From: JALRLA01 sp046047755
Lineage (GTDB): Bacteria > Bacteroidota > Bacteroidia > NS11-12g > UBA955
Assembly: GCA_046047755.1 (NCBI GenBank)
Contig: JBJOHK010000083.1
Location: 1 to 15,287 of the forward strand
Direction of reading: 5' to 3'
DNA: 15,287 bases
In this document: one piece after another, positions 1-7,371 of the stretch
Layout of the letters: the number at the start of each line of letters is the position of its first letter
Numbering within the stretch: the first letter of the stretch is position 1
The notes under the pieces: model-generated
What the model was told of the DNA's origin: nothing
Seen by the model: only the letters and a program-made list of their open reading frames with translations
Database searches by the model: none
Position numbers and translations under genes: made by a program

Positions 1-156
1 GAAGTTCATGAACTTCACTGGCTCACCGCTGTTCAAACTGCTCATGTATCGGTCCAGCTTGGCTAAGCCATGAGGCATCATCAGCACGGCAAAACCTACC
101 CGTAATAGGAACAGGCCTGCATCATGCATCAAACGGTGACGGTGGTTGTGCTGCAT
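1..156 (-). CDS. DoxX-family membrane protein, N-terminal part (cut by window edge)
   Basis: The frame is open from an ATG at 156 to the window edge and gives 52 residues. After a polar, histidine-rich start (MQHNHRHR) comes a hydrophobic helix with the pattern LFLLRVGFAVLMMPHGLAKL, which matches the first membrane segment of the DoxX family (a run of Leu/Gly/Met followed by PHG..KL). DoxX proteins are small proteins of four membrane helices; some are linked to thiol or redox stress, but most have no proven reaction. The start lies 3 bases after the stop of the S8 peptidase gene, so the two are probably co-transcribed. A second in-frame ATG at 129 (MHDAGLFLLR) would remove the histidine-rich leader and is an equally possible start. 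The family call rests on a single helix and its flanks, so it is good but not certain. Confidence 0.75.
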   Translation of the reverse strand, partial: MQHNHRHRLMHDAGLFLLRVGFAVLMMPHGLAKLDRYMSSLNSGEPVKFMNF

Positions 157-159
157 CAC

Positions 160-1713
160 TTATAAGGTAGCGGCCATTTCAAGGGCCTTTTTGGCATTTA
201 CCAAACCGCCGCTGACACAGATGTCTTTCAATTTCACTTTTTGCTTGTCTGTGCCGGGCAAAATCACCTTGCCTTTTACAGGAACAGAACCTTCCATCAA
301 ACAAGCTTTTACCTGCTGGGCAGTCAAATTGGGGTAACGGCTCCACACCAAAGCGGCAACACCTGCTGCGCAAGGAGCCGCCATGGAAGTACCATTGAAA
401 TAGGCGTATTTGTTATCCGGGATGGAAGAATAGATGTCACGACCGGGCGAGAATACATCTACGTTGGCCACACCATAATTGGAGAAACTGGTTGCCAAAT
501 GCTTGGCATCAATTTGGCTCGCTCCGATTTCAATCCAGTTGCTGGCAAAACCGCCGTTCAAAGAATCGTTGGGGTATTTGGGAACGATGTCGTTGTTGGC
601 ACCATCGTTACCGGCTGCATGCACCAACAATACACCTTTGCGCAAGGCATAGGCCACTGCACTATCGACACAGGGCTTGTACCAATTGGTACCCTTACCG
701 AAGCTCATGTTGATGATTTGGGCGCCATTGTCAACGGCATAAATGATTCCATTGGCCACGTCTTTGTCGCGCTCATCACCGTCAGGCACTACGCGAACTA
801 CCATGATCTGGGCCGCGTCGCAAACACCATCCATACCGATGTTGTTTCCACGTTTGCCCGCAATGATACCCGCCACGTGGGTTCCGTGACCGGCATCTGG
901 ACCAATCACATCAGCATTGCCGTAATGGCGCTCCCATGGGTTGTTGTAATCATCACCCACGATTTCTCGGGTATTCAAATCAGGATTGTAGTGGAAATTC
1001 AACATGTTGCCCACCTGATCGGCTTGGCCGTCAATCTGACCTTTCAAGCTAGAAAAGCTTTCGCCACCCTTATTCATGGCCATGCCAATGACCATAACCA
1101 TCATGTTATTGGCCGCACTGTCCAACTCTACGGCTGAAACTTCTTCGGCTGTAGGGTCTTCTTTGCCCGTTTTTTCCTGGATCATGACCATGGTCTGCTG
1201 CAAAACCGTCATACGCTCCATGACCTTTTGGTAACGAGCACGGTCTTTTTCGATGTCCATTTTCAATTCCTGGTAGACCAAGTAATCTTGGCTGTTCACG
1301 TCTTCGGCATCCAAATTTTCAAATTGCTGGCGCAACTTGGCATAAAGGCGAACCTTTTCCATGTTGTCACCCCCCACGTTACGACCATCGGCACCGCCAA
1401 TGAAATTCCAACCGTGTATGTCGTCGATGTAACCGTTTCCATCATCGTCAATTCCATTGCCAGCAATTTCCCCGGGGTTGGTCCACAACACCTCGTTCAA
1501 ATCTTCATGGTTTACGTCAGTACCACCATCTACAACGGCAACAATGATTTGCTTTTTGGCGGGCAATCCCATTTGGTAAGCCTCGTCCAATGAAATTCCC
1601 ATGTTTGTCTTGCTCGGTGCCGTATGGTACCAATGCATGTCAGGCTTCTCTGATTGAGCCCAAGCACTGCTGAGCACAGCGGCAGAGAGTGCAATTCCTA
1701 CAATTTTCTTCAT
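160..1713 (-). CDS. Secreted S8 (subtilisin-like) serine peptidase
   Basis: This 517-residue protein begins with a clear signal peptide (MKKIVGIALSAAVLSSAWAQ), which fixes the start at 1713; the frame is open further upstream, but that part runs over the preceding methyltransferase gene. The catalytic triad is visible: Asp62 in VAVVDGG, His276 in GHGTHVAG, and Ser443 in NGTSMAAP, with the oxyanion Asn369 in AAGND. It is therefore expected to be an active endopeptidase working outside the cytoplasm. An acidic DDDGNGYIDD stretch at about 89-98 looks like a calcium-binding loop. Between Asp62 and His276 lies a long charged, helix-prone insert (about 110-260), much longer than in classical subtilisins but of a kind seen in Bacteroidota S8 peptidases. 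There is no recognisable C-terminal sorting domain of type IX secretion, so a periplasmic or lipid-free exported location is likely. It sits 38 bases after the methyltransferase gene. Confidence 0.93.
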   Translation of the reverse strand: MKKIVGIALSAAVLSSAWAQSEKPDMHWYHTAPSKTNMGISLDEAYQMGLPAKKQIIVAVVDGGTDVNHEDLNEVLWTNPGEIAGNGIDDDGNGYIDDIHGWNFIGGADGRNVGGDNMEKVRLYAKLRQQFENLDAEDVNSQDYLVYQELKMDIEKDRARYQKVMERMTVLQQTMVMIQEKTGKEDPTAEEVSAVELDSAANNMMVMVIGMAMNKGGESFSSLKGQIDGQADQVGNMLNFHYNPDLNTREIVGDDYNNPWERHYGNADVIGPDAGHGTHVAGIIAGKRGNNIGMDGVCDAAQIMVVRVVPDGDERDKDVANGIIYAVDNGAQIINMSFGKGTNWYKPCVDSAVAYALRKGVLLVHAAGNDGANNDIVPKYPNDSLNGGFASNWIEIGASQIDAKHLATSFSNYGVANVDVFSPGRDIYSSIPDNKYAYFNGTSMAAPCAAGVAALVWSRYPNLTAQQVKACLMEGSVPVKGKVILPGTDKQKVKLKDICVSGGLVNAKKALEMAATL

Positions 1714-1751
1714 AGTATCTGTTTTCGCATGGGCTATAAAGCCCTTGAATG

Positions 1752-2513
1752 TTACAAAGATGCGCGTTTGCGCGCAAAGACCAAGATGCTGACCGACTTC
1801 AAGGGGTTGCGCGTCGATGCTTTTCCAAAAACCCAGCGGCGCAAGAACTGTTGCAAAGGCTTCCACTTGATCACGTCCATAGGGGCCGTGATGTACTGTG
1901 TCTTCAATACCTCAAAACCGCTTTCTTCCATAAGCCGCACGATCCGGCTGCGGGTATAAATGCGGGCATTGGCCCAACGCTCATGCAAGGGTCTAGGCAG
2001 CCAACTGAAAAATGGCACTCGGTTCCATGGCAAAAGTGGCAAGCGCGCGCCGTGGGTTTCAAATACCCACCACTTGTTGGGAACGGAAATGGCGGCCAAG
2101 GCTCCGTCTTCCAAAGAAGCGGCATAGTTCCTCACTCCTTCTTCACCCGGCAAATGCTCGATTACTTCAAAGCTTATCAGGCGCTGGGCCTTGGGTGAAA
2201 CAGGGCCAGCCATGATGTCACAAACTTCAAACTGCGCCTTTTCAGACACACCCGCCTCTCGGGCTAAAGACTCGAATTCGACCTGGTGGACAGAGGCGTA
2301 TTCAAGGCCTCGCGCCGAGCGGAAGCGAGGCGCGACTTTGACGGTCGTGTTGCCATTGCCGCATCCGATTTCAATTAGATCACATTCTGAATCAAAGAAT
2401 CCTTCAAACCCCTCCAGCAACTCCAATCGACGCGATACCAACAAATCGGTAGCATCGGCCGGTTTGCCCAAGTAATGATCTTCTTCAAACAGGTTTTTAT
2501 CTACGCGGCTCAT
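1752..2513 (-). CDS. Class I SAM-dependent methyltransferase
   Basis: The product has 253 residues from the ATG at 2513. That start overlaps the TGA of the upstream glycosyltransferase as ATGA, the usual sign of translational coupling; an in-frame extension upstream runs through the glycosyltransferase gene and is not needed. Motif I, LIEIGCGNGNT (46-56), binds SAM. An acidic residue at Glu71 ends the second strand, ARGLEYA. Asp99 in CDI marks the adenine side, and FEVIEHL (115-121) is the motif IV/post-I pattern of the Methyltransf_11/23 type. The C-terminal part (YTRSRIVRLMEESGFEVL) is the last helix-strand pair of that fold. The substrate cannot be read from the sequence. Its place behind a glycosyltransferase and a YfhO protein suggests a sugar or lipid-linked glycan intermediate, but this is inference. 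Confidence 0.88.
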   Translation of the reverse strand: MSRVDKNLFEEDHYLGKPADATDLLVSRRLELLEGFEGFFDSECDLIEIGCGNGNTTVKVAPRFRSARGLEYASVHQVEFESLAREAGVSEKAQFEVCDIMAGPVSPKAQRLISFEVIEHLPGEEGVRNYAASLEDGALAAISVPNKWWVFETHGARLPLLPWNRVPFFSWLPRPLHERWANARIYTRSRIVRLMEESGFEVLKTQYITAPMDVIKWKPLQQFLRRWVFGKASTRNPLKSVSILVFARKRASL

Positions 2514-3262
2514 GGTTTGTACAAATTGAATTGAAACAAGAGGCGGCGCAAAAATATCCATAGGTGAGCAAAGAAGTTGTTCAACACCCCGTAATGTTTG
2601 TTCAAAACCGAATAACGCTCGCGCCAAGCTTTCTTGGTGTGCTGATACGAACTACCTCCAACTTCAAAATCAGAAATGACAAAATCAGTCTTGGTATTGC
2701 TGGGCGATTGCTTAAGAATTCGAATGATCCAATCTATGTCGGCAGCCAAGCGGTACCGCAAATTATATTCAGGTGCCAGGGCGCGTTTCACCAAGAAACT
2801 CTGGTGGCACAAACACATTCCAAATCGAAAAGAACCCGGCCCCAATCTCGAAGGCAATGCTTGGGGTTTCAATTGAGAAATCAAGCCGAGCTCTCTGCCA
2901 TCAGGTTCCACAAAACAGGTATCGCCATACACTACATCGGGTTCGCCCAGCAGAGTCAACAAGCGTTCTACCACCCTTGAATCATGGATGCGGTCTCCGC
3001 TGTTCAAGAACCAGATGTATTCGCCTTTGGCCATGGCTAGACCCTTGTTCATGGCATCGTATAAGCCTTTGTCTGGCTCCGAAACATAGCCATCGATGCG
3101 ATCGGCATGCTCCCTTATGAACTCAGCTGCCCCATCACTGCTAGCCCCGTCAATCAGCAACCACTCAAATTCAGCACGAGCCGACTGGGCCCACACCGAT
3201 TCTGCCGTGGCCTTCAGGCCCCGCAGGTTGTTGAAGTTGATGCTGACGATCGAGAGCCGCAT
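2510..3262 (-). CDS. Family 2 glycosyltransferase (GT-A fold)
   Basis: This 250-residue protein starts with the classic GT2 strand MRLSIVSINFNN. LLIDGASSDG (35-44) binds the nucleotide, EPDKGLYDAMNKG (62-74) is typical of GT2 enzymes with short acceptors, and the DXD position is NSGD (87-90), a common variant. CHQSFLV (152-158) and AADIDWIIR (173-181) occupy the acceptor and catalytic-base positions, where Asp175 or Asp177 would be the base. It should transfer a sugar from a nucleotide-sugar to a surface glycan or lipid acceptor on the inner face of the membrane. The C-terminal 20 residues are hydrophobic and basic, which fits membrane attachment. The gene starts 4 bases after the yfhO-like gene and overlaps the methyltransferase gene by 4 bases, so the three form a tight operon. 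Confidence 0.92.
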   Translation of the reverse strand: MRLSIVSINFNNLRGLKATAESVWAQSARAEFEWLLIDGASSDGAAEFIREHADRIDGYVSEPDKGLYDAMNKGLAMAKGEYIWFLNSGDRIHDSRVVERLLTLLGEPDVVYGDTCFVEPDGRELGLISQLKPQALPSRLGPGSFRFGMCLCHQSFLVKRALAPEYNLRYRLAADIDWIIRILKQSPSNTKTDFVISDFEVGGSSYQHTKKAWRERYSVLNKHYGVLNNFFAHLWIFLRRLLFQFNLYKP

Positions 3263-3266
3263 GGGC

Positions 3267-5756
3267 TTAGGCCGTTTCTTCTTCAGCCGCCGTGGCCGAT
3301 TTGTACAACAGACCCAAAACCAGCAATACTATGAGAGCCGAGCTAGCCAATTCAGTGGAATACAAGGCGCCGCGATCAGCCGCCACATAGGTCCACACTA
3401 CATTGTGCTTACCGGCAGGAACTTCAACCGCGCGCAACATATAGTTCACGCGAAGCGATTTGGCTGGTTGGCCGTCAACGCTAACCTCCCAATGGCCCAC
3501 TGACTCCTCGTAGTACAATTCACTAAACACAAGCAAACCTGCCATAGCGTTATTGGACTCATAGGTCTGTTTCTCCATGCTGTACTCGGTCATTGAAACA
3601 GTAGCCATTGAATCCAAGCCCCATTGCTGTGAACTGGGCTTGGATGCCTCTGACCCCTCAACTATGGCCACTTGGCGCAAGTTGCTAGTCAAAACAGATT
3701 CCATAGCTTCTTTGGCTGTGGCTACTTCCTTGGCTTCAGATACAAACCAAGCCGAGCCAAAGGCCGAAGAGCGCTCTATGACTTGCTCACCAGAACCGCT
3801 TGGGTCACGGGTCAAAATGTAGCGGCAATTGAGCATATCCAAGGCGGGATTGTTCATTAAAAATTCCGAACTAATTTGGCCTCCATTGGGTGTCAAACCG
3901 TACGAAATCAAATCTTGGTAACGGGACAACTTGGCCGGGTGATATCCGCCGACATTGCGATGCCATGGCGCCGCGTGGTTGTCATTGAAGGGATTGACAC
4001 GCAGATCATAAACACGGGCGTGGTCCTTATTGGCTGCCATTACTTGCTCGTCGACCTTGCTTGGCAAAATTTCATTTTCTACCTCAGCCTGTTCCCAATT
4101 TTCATCGCTCAAGTAGCGTTTGGCAACGCCCATCATATCAAAGGCCACAATGGCCACCAAGGCCATTCCTACCTGGGTCAATTTTACTTGCTTCTTTACA
4201 CCCGCCCAAACCATAGCTAAGGCCATTCCCGCAAAAGACAGACTGCGCCAAATGTCACCCCAAACCAACTTGGAGCGCAATTCTTTGATGATCTCGAGCA
4301 CTTGAGGCCCACCGCTTTCCGCTAGCTTGGCATCTCCCATTGAAGAGAAATTCGAACCAGAGGCCATCATCATGGCTAGGCCAAAAATAACAGCCGATGC
4401 AATGGCCGTGTGCTTCAAAACTAACTTGGATGCAGACTCCGAAAGCTTACCCGAAAGCAAAGCCTGAACGCCATACATTCCCAAGAAAGGCACCACCACT
4501 TGGGCGATAACCAAAGCCATCATGGGCGTGCGGAATTTGTTGTAGTAGGGTAAGTTATTAAACAACCATTCGTTGATGCCGAAATGGCGTCCCCAAGCCA
4601 AAACCAAAGAAACCAAGAAAGCCACCAAGGCAAACCAAGCATAGGTCATAGCCCGTTGTGAATCGGCAGAATCAGGGCTTTCCTTTCTCCACTGTAAGGC
4701 AGTGATGAAACCCAGCACAAACAGAATCATCAAAACAGCCCCTATATAAATAGGTCCTGAAGTGAACTGCAACTCTCCAAAGTACAAAGGCAAACGATCA
4801 ACGCCGAGTTCATTACCGGCCATCAATTCGTTGCTACTGCCCCCTTTGAAACCTGGAACCAGAAGGGTCATGCTCTCGTCAATTCCGTATGACCAAGAAA
4901 AGGCGTATTCAATATCAAGTCCAGTAGCATCGTTTTGCTGAGGGCCATTTTGGGGCACTTCAGAAGCCAATTCAGATCCACCTCTCATGGTGGCCTGGCT
5001 GTACTGCATAGTGTCAACCAATTTGCCTACGCAAGTCAGGGTTCCGACCGCCATGGCTAAGGCAGCCAAAGCGGCACCCCAAACGGCTGATTTCAATTCT
5101 CCTTGCTTGATGCGTATGATGGCGTCAACCAAGATGTAAATTCCAGCCATGATACCGGCATAGTAAGCGATTTGATAGTGGAAATAATTCACCACCATGC
5201 CGAAGAAAAGGCCCAAAACAGCCACTCCCCAGAGCCAGCGTTTTTGGCTCAGCAGCACCAATCCGGCGATGACACCTGGCATGGCACCCATGGCCAAAAC
5301 CTTAGTTATATGCCCAGCCTCGTAAGAGGAAATGCTAAAGGTCATGAAGGCATAGCCGATGGCACCGGCAGCCGCCATGTACCGATCAACTTTGACACTC
5401 CAAAGCAGCACGAACATGCTAGCCATAGCCACAAACAAGAACTGGAAGGGGCTTTTGACCAGACCAAAGAGGTGCAAAACGTTGTATTTGAGCAGCAGCG
5501 AACCTTGTTTGATACCCGTGATCAAGTTGCCGGGCATGCCCGAGAACAAACGATCGTTCCATGCGGGGTATTCACCCGTTTCAGATTTGACCTGCTCAGC
5601 AGCGTGCTTCATCAGGTTAACTTGCTGCATATCACCCTGTCTCATCACCTTGCCATCCAGGGCCGGTGATAGGTACCAAAGGGACAAGATCCAGAATCCT
5701 AACAGAAAGAGCAGGAACACGCCTGCTGTCTTTGCAAAAGTGCGATTTAGCTTCAT
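3267..5756 (-). CDS. YfhO-family integral membrane protein (probable GT-C-type glycosyltransferase)
   Basis: The product is a large polytopic protein of 829 residues from the ATG at 5756; a GTG 33 bases upstream (5789) is in frame but cuts deeper into the divergent promoter. The N-terminus is a membrane helix (VFLLFLLGFWILSLWYL). A periplasmic loop with QGD at 41-43 follows, where GT-C enzymes place a catalytic acidic residue. EAGHITKVLAM (about 146-156) resembles the AGH.TK motif of Bacteroidota YfhO proteins. Many further helices are spread to about residue 540. The C-terminal soluble part carries LDMLNCRYIL and a final domain with LYYEESVGHWEVSVDG and LRAVEVPAGKH, both typical of YfhO. In Bacillus, YfhO glycosylates lipoteichoic acid; in this phylum the acceptor is unknown. 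It heads the operon with GT2 and methyltransferase genes, which supports a role in surface glycan decoration. Confidence 0.9.
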   Translation of the reverse strand: MKLNRTFAKTAGVFLLFLLGFWILSLWYLSPALDGKVMRQGDMQQVNLMKHAAEQVKSETGEYPAWNDRLFSGMPGNLITGIKQGSLLLKYNVLHLFGLVKSPFQFLFVAMASMFVLLWSVKVDRYMAAAGAIGYAFMTFSISSYEAGHITKVLAMGAMPGVIAGLVLLSQKRWLWGVAVLGLFFGMVVNYFHYQIAYYAGIMAGIYILVDAIIRIKQGELKSAVWGAALAALAMAVGTLTCVGKLVDTMQYSQATMRGGSELASEVPQNGPQQNDATGLDIEYAFSWSYGIDESMTLLVPGFKGGSSNELMAGNELGVDRLPLYFGELQFTSGPIYIGAVLMILFVLGFITALQWRKESPDSADSQRAMTYAWFALVAFLVSLVLAWGRHFGINEWLFNNLPYYNKFRTPMMALVIAQVVVPFLGMYGVQALLSGKLSESASKLVLKHTAIASAVIFGLAMMMASGSNFSSMGDAKLAESGGPQVLEIIKELRSKLVWGDIWRSLSFAGMALAMVWAGVKKQVKLTQVGMALVAIVAFDMMGVAKRYLSDENWEQAEVENEILPSKVDEQVMAANKDHARVYDLRVNPFNDNHAAPWHRNVGGYHPAKLSRYQDLISYGLTPNGGQISSEFLMNNPALDMLNCRYILTRDPSGSGEQVIERSSAFGSAWFVSEAKEVATAKEAMESVLTSNLRQVAIVEGSEASKPSSQQWGLDSMATVSMTEYSMEKQTYESNNAMAGLLVFSELYYEESVGHWEVSVDGQPAKSLRVNYMLRAVEVPAGKHNVVWTYVAADRGALYSTELASSALIVLLVLGLLYKSATAAEEETA

Positions 5757-5770
5757 GAGAATTTGCCTGT

Positions 5771-5805
5771 CGAAACTACGCAATTTCACTCATTGGCTGC
5801 ACAAA
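5771..5805 (-). promoter_or_regulatory. Possible promoter of the yfhO-GT2-methyltransferase operon
   Basis: Read on the minus strand there is a TTTG (5805-5802), 23 bases, then TAGTTTCG (5778-5771), which matches the Bacteroidota -7 box TAnnTTTG at 7 of 8 positions. The spacing is at the long end of what is known for this class. The box ends 14 bases before the ATG at 5756. Suggestive only. Confidence 0.35.
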
Positions 5806-5810
5806 GCGCG

Positions 5811-5818
5811 TAAATTTG
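5811..5818 (+). promoter_or_regulatory. -7 box of glyA promoter (TAAATTTG)
   Basis: TAAATTTG matches the Bacteroidota primary sigma -7 consensus TAnnTTTG at every fixed position. It ends only 4 bases before the glyA ATG, so transcription would start at or next to the start codon, giving a leaderless or almost leaderless mRNA. No good -33 TTG is visible at the usual distance. Confidence 0.5.
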
Positions 5819-5822
5819 AAGC

Positions 5823-7103
5823 ATGAGTACCCGCGATTCTCGAGTCTTTGACCTTATCGATGCCGAATACGAGCGCCAAGCCCACGGTATTGAATTGATT
5901 GCTTCTGAGAATTTCACCAGCCCTGATGTCATGAAAGCCATGGGTTCGGTGCTGACCAACAAGTACGCAGAAGGCCTTCCCGGTCGACGCTATTACGGCG
6001 GATGCGAAGTGGTCGATCAAATCGAACAGCTGGCCATTGACCGAGTAAAAGAACTCTTTGGCGCCGAATGGGCCAACGTACAGCCTCACTCTGGAGCACA
6101 AGCCAATGCGGCGGTTATGTTGGGTGTACTCAAGCCCGGAGATAAAATCTTGGGATTTGATCTCTCGCATGGCGGTCACCTAACCCACGGTTCACCCGTG
6201 AATTTTTCGGGCCAATTGTACAGCCCTAGTTTCTATGGGGTGGAGCAAGAAACCGGCCGCATCAATTACGACAAAGTCGAAAGCATCGCCCACAAGGAAC
6301 AGCCCAAATTGATCATTTGCGGAGCCTCTAGCTACAGCCGCGATTGGGATTATGCCCGTTTGCGCCAAATAGCTGACGCGGTAGGTGCTTTGTTGTTGGC
6401 CGACATTTCCCACCCCTCTGGTTTGATTGCCAAGGGTTTGCTGAACAACCCGGTACCCCATTGCCACATCATTACATCAACCACCCACAAAACCTTGCGA
6501 GGCCCCCGCGGCGGTGTAATTCTAATGGGCACAGACTTCCCCAACCCCTGGGGCTTGACCACGCCTAAGGGCGAGCCAAAAATGATGAGCGCCGTCTTAG
6601 ATGGAGCCGTATTCCCCGGCACACAAGGCGGGCCTTTGGAGCATGTCATTGCTGCCAAAGCCATTGCTTTTGGAGAAGCCCTTTCTGACGATTTCAAAGC
6701 CTATGGCCAGCAAGTGATGGCCAATGCGCAAGCCCTGGCTAAGGCTATGGTCTCCCGCGGATACGCCGTCATATCTGGTGGCACCGACAATCACCTTATG
6801 CTGATTGACCTTCGCCCCAAAAGCGACACCCTAACAGGCAAACAGGCTGAGAATGCCTTGGTGCGCTGTGACATCACTATCAACAAAAACGCCGTTCCTT
6901 TTGAAACCCGTTCTCCTTTTGTCACCTCTGGCATTCGTTTGGGAACCCCCGCCGTTACCACTCGGGGCATGAAAGAAGAGCACATGGAACAAATAGCCGA
7001 TTTCATCGACCGCGCCTTGATGAACCCCGAAAACGAGGCCAACTTGGAAAGCATCAAGCAGGAGGTAAATGCCTTCATGCAGGCCTTTCCCTTGTACCAT
7101 TAA
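5823..7103 (+). CDS. glyA: Serine hydroxymethyltransferase
   Basis: GlyA is a cytoplasmic PLP enzyme that converts serine and tetrahydrofolate to glycine and 5,10-methylene-tetrahydrofolate, the main source of one-carbon units. The 426-residue product has full family length. It begins RVFDLIDAEYERQAHGIELIASENF, with the conserved IELIASENF block near the start. NKYAEGLPGRRYYGG (47-60), HSGAQANAAV (89-98) and the PLP-binding TTHKTLRGPRGG (220-231, with Lys223 forming the Schiff base) are all intact, and Asp194 is in the position that pairs with the cofactor. The stretch LTTPKGEPKMMSAVLDGAVFPG is the Bacteroidota version of the loop after the lysine. The ATG at 5823 fits family N-termini. It diverges from the yfhO operon, and its stop abuts the stop of the convergent gene at 7104. 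Confidence 0.98.
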   Translation: MSTRDSRVFDLIDAEYERQAHGIELIASENFTSPDVMKAMGSVLTNKYAEGLPGRRYYGGCEVVDQIEQLAIDRVKELFGAEWANVQPHSGAQANAAVMLGVLKPGDKILGFDLSHGGHLTHGSPVNFSGQLYSPSFYGVEQETGRINYDKVESIAHKEQPKLIICGASSYSRDWDYARLRQIADAVGALLLADISHPSGLIAKGLLNNPVPHCHIITSTTHKTLRGPRGGVILMGTDFPNPWGLTTPKGEPKMMSAVLDGAVFPGTQGGPLEHVIAAKAIAFGEALSDDFKAYGQQVMANAQALAKAMVSRGYAVISGGTDNHLMLIDLRPKSDTLTGKQAENALVRCDITINKNAVPFETRSPFVTSGIRLGTPAVTTRGMKEEHMEQIADFIDRALMNPENEANLESIKQEVNAFMQAFPLYH

Positions 7104-7316
7104 TTAACGGCTGATCCAGCCCCAAAAGCGCTGGTGCAAGCGAGGGAGTACCACCCCCATCAAGGGGACCAGTATCAAGGTGAGGACCAAGGTCTTCACC
7201 CATTGATTTTGTTCGGCCATCAAGGGCATCAGAAGCATGAACAATAGGTTGATTACGGGGTAAACAAACAGCCAGGTGATGAGCATCATTTTCCAGCGTT
7301 TGGGTGTAGCAGACAT
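7104..7316 (-). CDS. Small hypothetical two-helix membrane protein
   Basis: This 70-residue protein starts at the ATG at 7316 (MSATPKRWK); a GTG two codons upstream (7322) is less likely and would overlap the promoter box. It has a basic N-terminus, a first hydrophobic helix (about 11-33), a short polar turn (AEQNQWVK) and a second helix (about 42-58), then a basic aromatic tail (RLHQRFWGWISR). By the positive-inside rule both ends would be cytoplasmic. I do not recognise a family beyond a general resemblance to small Bacteroidota membrane proteins of unknown role. It has its own TAGATTTG box just upstream. Its TAA is directly adjacent to the glyA TAA on the other strand, with no bases between. 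Confidence 0.65.
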   Translation of the reverse strand: MSATPKRWKMMLITWLFVYPVINLLFMLLMPLMAEQNQWVKTLVLTLILVPLMGVVLPRLHQRFWGWISR

Positions 7317-7321
7317 GGCCA

Positions 7322-7329
7322 CAAATCTA
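7322..7329 (-). promoter_or_regulatory. -7 box (TAGATTTG) before the 70-residue membrane protein
   Basis: Read on the minus strand the sequence is TAGATTTGTGGCCATG. The box matches TAnnTTTG fully and ends 5 bases before the ATG at 7316, so the predicted transcript starts almost at the start codon. No -33 TTG is seen at 17 to 23 bases upstream. Confidence 0.45.
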
Positions 7330-7354
7330 AAGCTAGAAGCCTGTTGCTTAGCTT
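7330..7354 (-). terminator. Possible weak hairpin after the flippase gene
   Basis: AAGCTA at 7330-7335 and TAGCTT at 7349-7354 are inverse complements. Inside them AGC and GCT can pair with a two-base bulge, giving a hairpin of about nine pairs in the 55 bases between the flippase stop and the next start on the minus strand. There is no long U tract, so it may be a weak terminator or mRNA end, or chance. Confidence 0.25.
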
Positions 7355-7371
7355 CCCCAACAACTTTCCTG

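Noticed and set aside
241..1137. Open frame of 298 codons on the plus strand.
   Set aside because: It lies opposite the S8 peptidase, whose catalytic motifs and signal peptide are unmistakable; the plus-strand translation has no recognisable domain and no promoter.
1731..1744. GGGCT-ATAA-AGCCC inverted repeat between the methyltransferase and S8 peptidase genes.
   Set aside because: The stem is five pairs with no T run on either strand, so it does not qualify as an intrinsic terminator; it may be a weak mRNA hairpin.
5103..5669. Open frame of 188 codons on the plus strand.
   Set aside because: It is antisense to membrane helices of the YfhO protein, and its composition reflects the complement of hydrophobic codons.
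5790..6179. Minus-strand open frame of 129 codons upstream of the yfhO gene.
   Set aside because: It is fully antisense to glyA, which has all its family motifs, and shows no domain of its own.
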